In this document: one piece after another, positions 47,658-57,731 of the stretch
How the letters are laid out: every line of letters starts with the position of its first letter
Position numbering within the stretch: position 1 is the first letter of the stretch
Source: Spirosoma telluris
GTDB lineage: Bacteria; Bacteroidota; Bacteroidia; Cytophagales; Spirosomataceae
Reading direction: 5' to 3'
Length of the DNA stretch: 64,000 nt
NCBI GenBank assembly: GCA_003259005.1
Contig: QLII01000001.1
Span: 5,286,501 to 5,350,500, forward strand
The notes under the pieces: generated by a model
What the model saw: only the letters and a program-made list of their open reading frames with translations
What the model was told of the DNA's origin: nothing
The model's database searches: none
Translations under genes and position numbers: made by a program

Positions 47658-49543
47658 ATGAACAACCAGGCAATTAGCATTCGGGACAACTTACAGGCCA
47701 TCTATAAAGATGTGTATACGACTGAAGCTCTTTCAGCCCTTTCTGCTCTGGCCCACTTTAACATCCGCATCAAAGAAGTTATGGCCACGCGCATGCAGCG
47801 CCGGAAAGCCCGTCAGCAAAGCAAAACACGAATTAGCTTTCTTGACCCACAGAGCACGATTCCAGGAACAACCATCCAGGTGCAGGATGCCCGCGATGGC
47901 AACTTCGAGGGAGGTAGTATTCCTCCTGATCTACAACGGCAGTGGATTCAGGGAACAGGCCCGGCGGCAAAACCCAACGCGCCCGTCGAAAACAGTATCC
48001 GTAATGTGGCCTATGCCCTGCTCTCGGGTGCCGATGGCTGGATGTTCGATGGCGAAGATGCCCTGGGACAAATCTCCACCATGTCGCTCGATAATCAGCG
48101 CAATCTGAAACTGGCTATCCACAAAGATCCCCTATTCCTGACCGTAGCCGAGCAGGTAGCCGCGGAAATCAATACCTGGGCAAAAGCCTTTTTAGGACGC
48201 GAAACGATTACCGACTGGAAAACGCAACTGGACTTCACCACCAAGATCTTTCGGGCGCGGGGCCTCCACCTCGACGACCGCCATATTCGGGATGCGGACG
48301 GGGTAGCCATGGCGGCTTCCATCGTCGATGCGACGCTGTATGTGGTCAATAATTATAAGGCACTGCAACAGGCAGGAGCATCCATCGTACTATATCTACC
48401 CAAAATCCAGACCGCCGAAGAAGCCGGTGTCTGGAATGAACTGCTGAGCGCCCTTGAGAACCACATTGGTCTGGAAGTCGGAACGATTAAGGTCTACGTG
48501 CTGGTCGAACAGCTCGAAGCTACCCACCAACTGATGGAAATCCGGGCGGCTCTTGGGAAGCATTTCGTGGGCTATAACACGGGCCGTTGGGACTACATCA
48601 ACAGCGTATCCGATGCCATGGCCTGGGATAAAACCTTCGTCAACCCGAATATTGAAGCCATCACCATGACCTATGGCTACATGCGCAATTACGAAGACCG
48701 CGTTCGTCAGGCCGTCAATACGCCGGATCTTAATGGCAATTTCGCTTTATGGCAGGGGGCATGGAGCCAAACATTCCTGTCGGCTCCGAAGAAGGGGTTT
48801 CGGCCAGCATGAAAAAAGCGGTGGCCGGTGCCCAACGCGAACAGCGCGAAGGTGCCAGTGGCAAATGGGTGGCTCACTGGAAAATGGTGCACATCGTCCG
48901 CCCCGTCTGGGAGAACGTGGGCCAGGCCAATCAGTTGGGCCGGGAGTTTCCGCGGCTCACCTATTCCCAACAGGATGCCGATGGACTGATTCTGATTGAG
49001 GCCGCTCCTACCGATATTCGGGGAGCGCGCAATTTGCTGAGTGTTGCCTTACAATACGGCAATGCCTTTGGCCAGGGAATGCAGGCAGCGGCTCTGAAAC
49101 CCGCCGATTTCTTTGGTAACGATGACATTTTATACCTGATGGAAGATATGGCCACGGGTGAAATTCGGCTGAGTATTCTCTGGGAATGGATGCACAAAGG
49201 AGCCATTCTGACGGAGGATGATGCGGAAACGGGCACCAAAGCCGGGGACGTTTTTTCGGAAGGGCTGTACCAGACCTTACTGGATCAGGAGTATGACAAA
49301 CTGCTGAAGGCCAGCAATAAGGATGTCTATGACGCATCGAAAACCACGACGTTGCCCATCGCTCGTGAAATTGCCAACACGTACATGCTCAGTGAAGTAA
49401 AGCCGCCCTGGTTTATTGATCTGCTGAATATCAACCTCAATAACTTGGACCTGGCCGTAGCGAAACAACGGATCAGCTTATATATGGACACATTGGTCAA
49501 CGAAGGCAAACGGGTGACCGAAAACCTTGACTTTACGCATTGA
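47658..49543 (+). CDS. Malate synthase-like protein, one frameshift
   Basis: About 628 residues after adding one G at a G5 run (48755-48759), which joins ALWQG to GMEPNIPVGSEEG. The fold and motifs follow malate synthase A: GWMFDGEDALGQISTM (acidic metal site), SIVLYLPKIQTAEEAGVWNE, VYVLVEQLEATHQLMEIRAAL, GRWDYINS and GASGKWVAHWKMV. The PROSITE-type segment differs (KHFVGYNTGRWDYIN, with Y and N where L and F are usual). The family would make malate from glyoxylate and acetyl-CoA, but the divergence leaves the exact substrate open. No isocitrate lyase gene is in the window. Confidence 0.75.
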
Positions 49544-49599
49544 CTTACTGTTTCCTGCAATCTACGGCCCCACGCTAAGCATAGTACATCCGTTTGCCC

Positions 49600-49607
49600 T
49601 ATCTTTG
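49600..49607 (+). promoter_or_regulatory. -7 promoter element of the class IV aminotransferase
   Basis: TATCTTTG fits TAnnTTTG, 26 bp before the start codon. No TTG is found at -33. Confidence 0.4.
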
Positions 49608-49632
49608 GCGCAGGGAAATCATCACTATAGTT

Positions 49633-50453
49633 ATGCATTACGGCTATTTTAACGGAACAATCGCGCCCACTGACCAGCTTGCCGTTGGGGTTACAGATCT
49701 TAGCCTGCTACGTGGCTATGGCTTGTTTGATTACTTCCTGACCTACAATGGTCGACCGTTTCAGTGGGATTGGTATTGGGAGCGGTTTCAGAATTCAGCC
49801 ACCCGAATGCACTTGCCATTGCAGCTTGGCAAAGACGAGACCTACGCTATTTTGCTGAATCTGATCGAACGAAGTGGCGGGGCTGATGTCGCGTTTCGGT
49901 TCGTCATGACAGGTGGCTACTCGGCCGATAGCATTTCGATTGAACGTCCGAATCTCCTTATTCTGACCGAGTCAATTCATCCGGTACCGCCGATTCAGTA
50001 TGAAAAAGGGATCAAAGTAATTCTGGATGAATACGTTCGGGAGATGGCCGAAGTGAAAAGTACGGATTACAAGCGGGTGATTCTGATGGCCCAGGCGATT
50101 AAGTCGGCCGGGGCATCTGATTTGTTGTATCAAAAAGGGGGGAGATCAGCGAACTGAGCCGCAGTAACTTCTTTCTTGTTAAAGGCGATCGGTTAATTAC
50201 GCCGAATCGACACATTCTGCACGGTATTACCCGCCGAACGATCTTACAGCTAGCCCAAAGTGATTTTCAGATCGAAGAGCGTCCGGTATTACTCTCTGAA
50301 CTCTATGATGCCGAAGAAGCCTTCACGACCAGTTCGACAAAAAAAGTCCTACCTATTGTTCAAATTGGCGAGCTGACAGTTGGCGATGGAAATCCAGGAC
50401 CGAAATCTAAATTTCTCTTAGAACGGTTCGATGAGCTAGTAAAGAGTTGGTAA
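49633..50453 (+). CDS. Class IV PLP aminotransferase/lyase, one frameshift
   Basis: A 273-residue fold-type IV PLP enzyme (branched-chain aminotransferase, D-amino-acid transaminase or aminodeoxychorismate lyase group). MHYGYFNGTIAPTD and SLLRGYGLFDYFLTYNG are the N-terminal hallmarks. The Schiff-base Lys is in STDYKRVILMAQ. The frame breaks in a G6 run (50137-50142). One more G gives LLYQKGGEISELSRSNFFLVKGDRLITPNRHILHGITR, the conserved C-terminal half. The subfamily cannot be fixed by eye. It overlaps bioD tail to tail by 18 bp. Confidence 0.88.
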
Positions 50454-51068
50454 GTTAGTCTGGCTTAGTAAGCGAGCATATTTCCTGATAACTCCCTTGT
50501 CCACAACCTCTTCCTGCCCGATTCGCCCGAGGCAGGGTAAGCCCGTATAGGATAAAATAAACGATTCGGTAGCCTCTACAGTTGGGCCATTAAACAGGAT
50601 ACCCAGGAGCGGAATAGCCCGGCTCCGGCAGACTTCAACCGACAGCAGGGTGTGATTGATACTGCCCAGATAATTCCGTGAAACCAGTACCACCGGTAAG
50701 CCCAGTTGCTTAACCAGATCAATATTCAGATCCTGATTATTGAGCGGAACCATCAGTCCTCCAGCAAGTTCAACAACGAGTGGCTGACTGGTTTGTGGTA
50801 ACTGGATGTTGGTCAGATCAATCGTCACGCCATCTAATTTGGCTGCCGCATGGGGTGATAAGGGCTGCGTTAGTCGGTATGCTTCCGGATGAAAAAAGGA
50901 AGTTGGATTACTAACCAGACCACGTACGACATCCGTATCCGAATTAGCCAGTTCGCCCGACTGAATGGGCTTCCAATAATCGGCCTTCAAGGCTTCTACT
51001 AATACGGCCGATGCGACCGTTTTACCAATTTCAGTACCGATTCCGGCAACTATGAGTTGAGGAGACAT
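50436..51068 (-). CDS. bioD: Dethiobiotin synthetase
   Basis: Closes the ureido ring of biotin from 7,8-diaminopelargonate with CO2 and ATP. The 210-residue protein has the P-loop AGIGTEIGKTVASAV (GTxxGKT family form), YWKPIQSGE and VELAGGLMVPL (the GAGG-like substrate loop). Its start is 10 bp from the end of bioF, so the two form an operon bioF-bioD. No bioA or bioB is in the window. Confidence 0.93.
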   Translation of the reverse strand: MSPQLIVAGIGTEIGKTVASAVLVEALKADYWKPIQSGELANSDTDVVRGLVSNPTSFFHPEAYRLTQPLSPHAAAKLDGVTIDLTNIQLPQTSQPLVVELAGGLMVPLNNQDLNIDLVKQLGLPVVLVSRNYLGSINHTLLSVEVCRSRAIPLLGILFNGPTVEATESFILSYTGLPCLGRIGQEEVVDKGVIRKYARLLSQTNLPTLY

Positions 51069-51078
51069 GTGATCGTAT

Positions 51079-52256
51079 TTATGCGTTGAGTTCGCCGACT
51101 AAGGCTGTTTGTAGAATCGTCAACAGTCGATCTATTTCTTCGTTCGTATTAAATGTGTGAATACACAGCCGCAAACGTTCCTGCCCCGCCGGAACTGTTG
51201 GGCTTAAAATAGCCCGTACATCCAGACCGACAGCCTGAGCCTGACTGGCCACGTAGCGAGCCTGCTCATTACCCGGTATGAGCAGACACCGAATTGGCGA
51301 CAGGCTATTAGTCCACCGAGCACCCGGCAACAGTTCGTCGACACGCTGCCGGAAATAGGTAAGCCGCTTATAGAGTTGGGTTCTATTTTCGGTATTGGTC
51401 GTCATGTACACGTGAGCGCAGCGAATTGCCAGCAGGCTGTGGGAGGCAAAGCGGTCGTATAAATAAAGGGACGGGCAAAATTAATGAGATAATCCCGCAA
51501 TATGCCTGGACCAACAACAGCCGCTCCGTGGACGCCTAATGCCTTTCCAAACGTATGTACTCGCGCCAGCACGCGATCCTGCAAACCCATTGCCACCACC
51601 AGCCCTTCTCCATTTGGCCCATACAAACCCGTTGCATGAGCCTCATCAACAAGCAATGCCGCATCGTAACGGTCACAGAGGTCGGCTAGGTCGCGTAAGG
51701 GAGCCACATCGCCATCCATCGAATACAGCGATTCAACGGCAACAAATACCTGCCCATTTTTCTGAGACTCACGAGCCTGTTTCAGTTTATTCTCAACATC
51801 GGTCAGATCATTATGCCGGAATCGGTAGCGGGTAGCGTAACTGAGCCGGGCACCATCAATCATACTGGCATGAATCAATTCATCGGTTAGAAGCGTATCG
51901 CCAGCTTTGGGTAGACAGGCCAGCAGCCCAAGGTTAGCATCGTAGCCAGAATTAAAAATCAAGGCCGATTCTGTTCCATAAAATCGGGCTAACTCCTCTT
52001 CAACCACATTGGCCAGGGTTGTCTGGCCAGCCAACAGTCGCGAACCCGTTGCACCGGTACGGGCGCGCGTTTGGGCTACATCGGCTTGTTGAATAGCAGC
52101 CTTAAGTTCTGGCGAACGGGCAAAACCCAGGTAATCATTCGAGCAAAAGTCAACCAATCCATCGGCGTTTCGAAGCTGGCGCAGTAAACCGCTTTGCTGA
52201 TAGGCAGCTAATCGTTCTGATAATAAATGAGCAACTGAGTGAGTCAATAGAGCCAT
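51079..52256 (-). CDS. bioF: 8-amino-7-oxononanoate synthase, one frameshift
   Basis: A PLP enzyme that makes KAPA from pimeloyl thioester and alanine, 392 residues after repair. CSNDYLGFARSPELK, GSRLLAGQT, FNSGYDANLGLLACLPK, DELIHASMIDGARLS and VDEAHATGLYGPNGEG are the family blocks. The PLP Lys is in HTFGKALGVHGAAV. The first frame stops at a run of three Gs on the plus strand (51441-51443). One more base gives TTALPPHSLLAIRCAHV and continues to 51079. It is the first gene of the bioFD operon. Confidence 0.94.
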
Positions 52257-52450
52257 GATGGCAAAGGTAAAACGGTCACGTCGAATGATGGGCCGTTTAA
52301 ATGGGCAATTGCGAAAATGTGCGTAAGTACTTAGTTATCCACAAGTTGAGTGTGGATAACTTTTATTTTAGAACGTGTTTGCTCCAAAATTCTGAATAAA
52401 CAGTCACAAAAAATACCAATACGTCAATATAGGCACAAATTAGTGATCAA

Positions 52451-53497
52451 CTAGTTACCAATTGAAAGAACAATTTTACCAAACTGTGCCCCTGTTTCCA
52501 TCTTGTTCATCGCCATTTTTATATCAGCCAGTGGAAAAACTTCATCTAAAACGGGCACAATCTGCTGCTCGCTTACTAACGAAATCATGTCAGCAAATTC
52601 GCTTTCCGTACCCATTGTTGTACCGAAAATAGACAGTTGTTTGAAAAACACTTTAGGTGGAATAATATCGGTGATGTTCCCGGTTGTGCCGCCAAAGAAA
52701 GCAATCCGCCCGCCCGGAGCCGCAACGTCAATCAGTTTGGCAAAACCAGGGCCACCCGCGCTGTCAATAATCACATCAAAATAACCTCGGGCTGAATTGC
52801 CTAACCGTCCCGCTCCTGCCTGTGCCAGTAGCGCTTTATGCCAGTCAGGCTGGCGATAGTTGATACCGCCCACTGCGCCCAACTCGATGGCTTTTTCGAG
52901 TTTCTCGTCAGAACCCGATGTTACCCAGACCTCAGCCCCGGCAGCTACAGCAAATTGTAAGGCAAATAGAGCCGCGCCACCGCCAATACCTGTAATCAGT
53001 ACTTTTTCGGGAGCCATCACACCGCTCTTGTTCAGTCCAGCCTTCGTCATTAATGCCCGCCAGGCCGTTAAACCCGCTAACGGGAGTGCAGCCGCCTGCT
53101 CGAAGGTCAAATGGTGGGACTTGCGATGAATGTAGTTGCTTTTCACAACCACATAGCCGGCAAAAGTACCATTGGTGGGCATTCCCAGAATTTGGAAGTC
53201 GGCACCGTAGTACTTCGGATTATCGCCCCAGTTCATGGCTGGATTGATAATAACGGCTTGCCCCTGCCAACTGGCCTCAACCCCTTCGCCCGTATCGACA
53301 ACAACCCCTGCCCCATCAGAACCCAGAATCACAGGCAATTTAATACCAGGATACAGACCTTGCTGCACAAAAACGTCGCGATGATTCAGGGATGCCGCCT
53401 GAAGCTTTATCAGGACTTCGCCCGGCCCGGCAGTAGGCATTGGCGCATCAATAAGCTGAACGGGTTGATGAATACCTTCGAGATAAATAGCTTTCAT
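52451..53497 (-). CDS. MDR-superfamily NAD(P)-dependent oxidoreductase (quinone-reductase-like)
   Basis: The start is put at 53497 (MKAIYLEGIHQPVQL). A longer open frame adds 21 residues that do not look like the family. The product has 348 residues. The N-terminal GroES-like part includes GPGEVLIKLQAASLNHRDVFVQQGLYPG and LGSDGAGVVVD. The Rossmann motif is VLITGIGGGAALFALQFAVAAGAEVWVTSG. The structural-zinc Cys cluster and catalytic zinc ligands are not visible, which suggests the zinc-independent quinone oxidoreductase type. The substrate is unknown. Confidence 0.85.
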   Translation of the reverse strand: MKAIYLEGIHQPVQLIDAPMPTAGPGEVLIKLQAASLNHRDVFVQQGLYPGIKLPVILGSDGAGVVVDTGEGVEASWQGQAVIINPAMNWGDNPKYYGADFQILGMPTNGTFAGYVVVKSNYIHRKSHHLTFEQAAALPLAGLTAWRALMTKAGLNKSGVMAPEKVLITGIGGGAALFALQFAVAAGAEVWVTSGSDEKLEKAIELGAVGGINYRQPDWHKALLAQAGAGRLGNSARGYFDVIIDSAGGPGFAKLIDVAAPGGRIAFFGGTTGNITDIIPPKVFFKQLSIFGTTMGTESEFADMISLVSEQQIVPVLDEVFPLADIKMAMNKMETGAQFGKIVLSIGN

Positions 53498-53547
53498 GGT
53501 CTGATGCGTACTTAGTTGATAAATTCGTATGGCAATGAAGGGCTTTT

Positions 53548-53555
53548 TATCTTTG
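53548..53555 (+). promoter_or_regulatory. -7 promoter element of the GNAT gene
   Basis: TATCTTTG fits TAnnTTTG, about 20 bp before the GNAT start. The -33 region has TTC, not TTG. The transcript would start very near the start codon. Confidence 0.4.
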
Positions 53556-53574
53556 CCCAACTTCGGCTACCTAT

Positions 53575-54099
53575 ATGATGATCACCTACAGAGAGGCTAC
53601 TACCGATGATGCTGAGCAGATTGCCCAACTGCATAGCCTTAGCTGGCAGCAAAACTACAGAGGTATTTGGAGAGATGAGTTTTTGAATGGACCTGTGTTT
53701 GAAAACAGGCGAACTGTCTGGCAACAGCGACTAAGGCAACCCATTCCAAATCAGCACATTATTGTCGCTGAATCCGTTGGAACAATCTGTGGTTTTGCCT
53801 GTCTGTATACGGATGATGACGCTCTCTGGGGCACCCTTCTTGATAATCTGCACGTTCATGCCGATCTGAAAGGTCAGGGTGTTGGGACAAAGCTTATCAA
53901 ATCGGCAGCGCGTTGGGCATATGCTAAAAATCCAGAAGCGGGATTCTATTTGTGGGTATTACCGCAAAATACCAACGCCCGAAACTTCTACGAAAAGTTA
54001 GGGGCAACAAATCACGAGCTAGTCTCTCACGAAACTCCCGACGGGGGTTTATCGGATGCTTACCGATACGTTTGGCCCGATGTAACGAAATTGATTTAA
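53575..54099 (+). CDS. GNAT-family N-acetyltransferase
   Basis: A 174-residue single-domain acetyltransferase. TYREATTDDAEQIAQLHSLSWQQNYRG begins the fold. IVAESVGTICGFACLY and the acetyl-CoA loop VHADLKGQGVGTKLIKSAARWA (Q/RxxGxG/A form) are clear. FYLWVLPQNTNARNFYEKLGATNHE is the C-terminal hallmark. Two adjacent Met codons occur at the start; either is possible. The acceptor is unknown. ybeY follows after 19 bp. Confidence 0.9.
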   Translation: MMITYREATTDDAEQIAQLHSLSWQQNYRGIWRDEFLNGPVFENRRTVWQQRLRQPIPNQHIIVAESVGTICGFACLYTDDDALWGTLLDNLHVHADLKGQGVGTKLIKSAARWAYAKNPEAGFYLWVLPQNTNARNFYEKLGATNHELVSHETPDGGLSDAYRYVWPDVTKLI

Positions 54100-54118
54100 C
54101 GTTTACCAATACGCGTTT

Positions 54119-54538
54119 ATGATTCGATTTTTTAATGAAGATGTGCCCTACAAGCTTCCAAAGAAGCAGGCAACCCGCCAGTGGCTGAAACAACAGGTTG
54201 AGCGGGAAGGCTATGTTATAGGGGATTTAAGCTATATGTTTTGCTCCGATGATCACGTTTTGCAGGTAAATCGAGACTTTCTTCAGCACGATTACTATAC
54301 CGATATCATCACCTTCGACATGAGTGAAGATGAGGAAAAAATTGAGGGGGATATTTTTATCAGTGTTGAGCGGGTAACCGATAATGCCACTCAGTTAGGG
54401 GTATCGCCAGAACAGGAGATGCGTCGGGTACTGGCTCATGGCCTACTCCATCTTTGTGGCTATGGGGATAAAACTGATGAAGAAGCTACCCAAATGCGGG
54501 CCAAAGAAGAAGAATGGTTAACTTACTTCGTTTCCTGA
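54119..54538 (+). CDS. ybeY: rRNA maturation endoribonuclease YbeY
   Basis: A 139-residue metal-dependent RNase for 16S rRNA 3'-end processing and ribosome quality control. VNRDFLQHDYYTDIITFDMSEDEEKIEGDIFIS is typical. The metal motif is HGLLHLCGYGDKTDEE: two His are present (H107, H111), but the third ligand position is Asp, not His. That form appears in other Bacteroidota sequences as far as I recall. It sits between the GNAT and deacetylase genes with 19- and 9-bp gaps, probably one operon. Confidence 0.92.
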   Translation: MIRFFNEDVPYKLPKKQATRQWLKQQVEREGYVIGDLSYMFCSDDHVLQVNRDFLQHDYYTDIITFDMSEDEEKIEGDIFISVERVTDNATQLGVSPEQEMRRVLAHGLLHLCGYGDKTDEEATQMRAKEEEWLTYFVS

Positions 54539-54547
54539 CTTCCTTCT

Positions 54548-55495
54548 ATGCGCTTATTCATCTGCCTACTGGTTTTCCTGGCTTCTACGGCGCAGGCCCA
54601 GAAAAAAATGGCGATTACAATCGACGATCTGCCAACCGTATCGAAAGCGTATACCTCGCCAGCAGGTCGGTTGCAGTTGACCCAGAAATTGCTTTCGCAC
54701 TGCACAACCTTTCAGGTTCCGGCCATTGGGTTTGTCATCGGCAATTTTTTACTGACCAATGAACGCCCCGACTCAAACCAGATTGGTTTGTTAACACTAT
54801 GGCTAAAAGCCGGTCTGGACTTAGGGAATCATACGCTTGCCCACAAAGACTATAACCTCATCTCGTTCAACCAATCAAAGGCAGATATTATTGGGGGCGA
54901 GTCAATTGTGAAGAATCTTGTTCAGCAACAGGCAAAGCCTTTCCGCTATTTCAGGCATCCTTATCTACGCAAAGGAGATACGCAGGCTAAGAAAGATTCA
55001 CTAGAGCAATTTCTACAACGACTTGGTTATCAGGAAGCCCCTGTCACTATCGACAATTCGGACTGGCAGTTTTCCCGTGCTTACGATCACGCTTTACTAG
55101 TAGGTGATACGGCCCTGGCAACTCAGATTGGCCGACAGTATGTGGGGTATATGCTCGATTGCGTAGCCTATTATGAAGCGCAAAGTGACTCGCTTTTCAA
55201 TCGGCAAATTTCGCAGACGTTACTGATTCATGCTAATACGATCAACTCCGATTGGCTTGGCAAGTTGCTGGCGGAGTTAAAGCAACGAGGCTACGCCTTT
55301 GTATCCTTAGATGCGGCCCTAACTGATCCTGCTTACCGCTCTACAGATCATTATTACGGGAAAGGCGGTATATCCTGGCTACACCGCTGGGCCTTAACCA
55401 GGGGTAAAAAAGGTGTTTTCTTCAAAGGAGAACCCGAAGTGCCAGCCATGATTGACGAATTGGCCAATCGAGCGGTAAACTTACCCGGCCGTTAA
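54548..55495 (+). CDS. Exported polysaccharide deacetylase-family protein (NodB homology)
   Basis: A 315-residue protein with a signal peptide (MRLFICLLVFLASTAQAQ). The NodB fold begins MAITIDDLPTVSK (the Asp pair). The metal His motif is LGNHTLAHKDYNLISF, and YFRHPYLRKGD is the third motif, with TLLIHANTINSDWLGKLLAELKQRGYAFVSLDAAL at the end. It may deacetylate peptidoglycan or exopolysaccharide. It lies 9 bp after ybeY and overlaps the tail of the SDR gene by 15 bp. Confidence 0.88.
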   Translation: MRLFICLLVFLASTAQAQKKMAITIDDLPTVSKAYTSPAGRLQLTQKLLSHCTTFQVPAIGFVIGNFLLTNERPDSNQIGLLTLWLKAGLDLGNHTLAHKDYNLISFNQSKADIIGGESIVKNLVQQQAKPFRYFRHPYLRKGDTQAKKDSLEQFLQRLGYQEAPVTIDNSDWQFSRAYDHALLVGDTALATQIGRQYVGYMLDCVAYYEAQSDSLFNRQISQTLLIHANTINSDWLGKLLAELKQRGYAFVSLDAALTDPAYRSTDHYYGKGGISWLHRWALTRGKKGVFFKGEPEVPAMIDELANRAVNLPGR

Positions 55496-56287
55496 CCCTC
55501 CATCTATTTGTAGAGCTTGCCCTGTGATAAAGGCATTTTCGTCTGAACAAAGCCACAGTATTGCCTGAGCAATTTCTTCCGGTTGGCCAAAACGGCCCAT
55601 GGGAACCATTCGACGCATACGCTCTTCCATACCGGGAGCCGTGCTGATGAGTTCATCGACCATGGGTGAATGCGTATATACCGGGCAAACAGCATTAATC
55701 CGGATGTTTTGCCGGACATACTCTAGGGCAGCTGTTTTGGTCAATCCAATTACCGCGTGTTTCGAGGCACTGTAGGGTGCCCCCATCGGCATTCCCCGAA
55801 CTCCCGCAATGCTCGACACATTCACAATTTTTCCCCCGGCTGGATGGCCCCCGGCTGGATGGTCACCAGCTAGATGAGCCCTCTCCTTCTGCTTCAGCAT
55901 CTGCCGAATCTGAGCTTGCATACCATAAAATACACCCCCAATATTTATGGCCATTATCTGGTTAAAGTCCTGTTTTGTCTGATCCAGCAATCGGCCAAAT
56001 TTACCGCCAATACCTGCGTTATTGATTCCGATATCCAACCGTCCAAATACATCGACTGTTTGTTGAACAGCCTTATCAATCTGCTCTGAATCAGCGACAT
56101 CACAGGGAATAAAAATTGCATCCCCACCCTGCTGTTTTATTTGCCCGACAGTTTCCCGGCCGTTTAGCTCATTAATCTCTGCGACAGCAATACGAGCACC
56201 CGCCTTAGCAAAAGCCAATGCCGTTACCCGACCAATGCCTGAGCCAGCACCTGTTATAAAAACAATTTGATTCGTAAATGTTGGCAT
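55481..56287 (-). CDS. Short-chain dehydrogenase/reductase with repeat insertion
   Basis: A 268-residue classical SDR. The cofactor motif is FITGAGSGIGRV (TGxxxGxG), then NNAGIGG, catalytic Ser in IVNVSSIAG, Tyr-Lys in YSASKHAVIG, and PVYTHSPMVDEL. The loop before IVNVSSIAG carries a five-residue repeat (HLAGD, HPAGG, HPAGG), coded by a 15-bp tandem repeat that most SDRs lack. The substrate is not predictable. It is tail-to-tail with the deacetylase and divergent from the C-N hydrolase. Confidence 0.9.
   Translation of the reverse strand: MPTFTNQIVFITGAGSGIGRVTALAFAKAGARIAVAEINELNGRETVGQIKQQGGDAIFIPCDVADSEQIDKAVQQTVDVFGRLDIGINNAGIGGKFGRLLDQTKQDFNQIMAINIGGVFYGMQAQIRQMLKQKERAHLAGDHPAGGHPAGGKIVNVSSIAGVRGMPMGAPYSASKHAVIGLTKTAALEYVRQNIRINAVCPVYTHSPMVDELISTAPGMEERMRRMVPMGRFGQPEEIAQAILWLCSDENAFITGQALQIDGGLTAG
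55833..55877. repeat. 15-bp tandem repeat (3 units) inside the SDR gene
   Basis: Two identical units CCCCCGGCTGGATGG and a third diverged unit TCACCAGCTAGATGA stand head to tail. The length is a multiple of three, so it adds five residues per unit. It is an in-frame minisatellite in a surface loop of the SDR. Confidence 0.88.
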
Positions 56288-56318
56288 ACTTCACTGATCT
56301 TAAAAATGCCTGAAAATA

Positions 56319-57520
56319 ATGCTATTTTGTGGCTCATTCATCGCTTTTATGGCAATCTATATCAGAAAATACGCAATTATCCTCCTAATTGGATTTTTAC
56401 TCTGCTGGGGCATTCTTGGCATTCGGTATAGCTGGCTTAATGATGACCTGGGAAAGCCTTTGACCTCGTCAAAATCAAGCCAGTTGATCAGCCATATAGA
56501 GCAGTTTGGCACCCAGTCTGGACAGGGTAATCTGCTGGGTATTCAACCCTGGATGGAGCCAACCGATTATAGAGACGGATTAACGTTTCGCAATAAATTG
56601 GCAGGCTATCTCAAAACGGCTCGAGACAGTAATCTAATAATCCCCAACAAAACAATTGTCATTTTGCCGGAGTATCTGGGCACCTGGTTAGTCGCTATGA
56701 ATGAGCCTACGCGTGTGTACACGGCCAGCACCATTCAGGAAGCGATGACAGCCATGGTCATTCAACATCCCATTCCTTTCTGGCAAACCTATCGAGCAGC
56801 CCCGAAAGCGTCAGTGATAAAACGAAGTACGCCCTATTCGCCATGAAAGCCCGGCAAATGGCCTACGAATATCAGCTTACGTTCGATATGCTGGCAGCGC
56901 AGTTCAAGGTAACCATGATAGCTGGCTCAATTCTGTTACCCAACCCATCGGTGAAAAACGGCAAGTTAGTCGTGAGTGATGGTCCGCTGTACAACGTTTC
57001 GGCGGTGTTTCGACCAGATGGTAAACTCGAACCACAGCTCACGAAAAAAGTGTATCCGATTGCCGATGAATTACCCTTCGTTTGTCCCATAAACCCAGCA
57101 GATGTGCCTGTTTTCGACACTGAAGTTGGTCGGTTAGGTGTGCTGGTCTGTGCCGATTCGTGGAACTCTGCTGTCTATCAAACCCTAAAAAAAAAGGGTG
57201 CAACCCTGCTCGCCGTTCCCTCCTATTCAGCAGGCAATGATGTCTGGAAAACAACATGGCGGGGCTACAGCGGCACGCCCACACCACTGGATGCTCGTGC
57301 CGACGTAGGGAAATTAACCGAAGGCCAGGCCTGGTTAGCTCATGCAATGGCTGGGCGCGCCATACCTGAGGCAGGAATTTCAAAAGGGATGAACGTGTTC
57401 TTACGCGGGAAGCTCTGGGATTTAGGTTCTGACGGAAAAACTATTATTCTGGATGGGCAAGGAGCTCCCCAAACCACCCAGCCTATTAATGGAGCTACTT
57501 TAACTTGCTTATGGTTATAG
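56319..57520 (+). CDS. Membrane-anchored carbon-nitrogen hydrolase (nitrilase superfamily), one frameshift
   Basis: About 400 residues after repair. An N-terminal membrane helix is seen (YAIILLIGFLLCWGILGI), then the C-N hydrolase domain with Glu (VILPEYLGTW), Lys (LTKKVYPIADE) and Cys (LGVLVCADSWNSAVY), the Glu-Lys-Cys triad. The two frames meet at a C4 run (56800-56803). One more C gives RAAPESVSDKTKYALFAMKARQM. A single membrane anchor differs from Lnt (apolipoprotein N-acyltransferase), which has many helices. The amide or nitrile substrate is unknown. The start could also be the Met at 56349. Confidence 0.84.
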
Positions 57521-57731
57521 TTTTCCTATAAAAATCATTTAGTATTTTTTCAATAAAACATAAAAAATAAACACCATCATAGTATTAACTATCAGCCCAT
57601 TGACTGTAAAATTAATTAGGATTTATAGACTTTTTTAAAATTCTAAAAATCTTTATTCTGGGTGAGCGCGTAGGTACATCACCTTAGTTGCTAAATGACT
57701 AAGGCTTCAAATCACCTAACTAGTTTACTCA

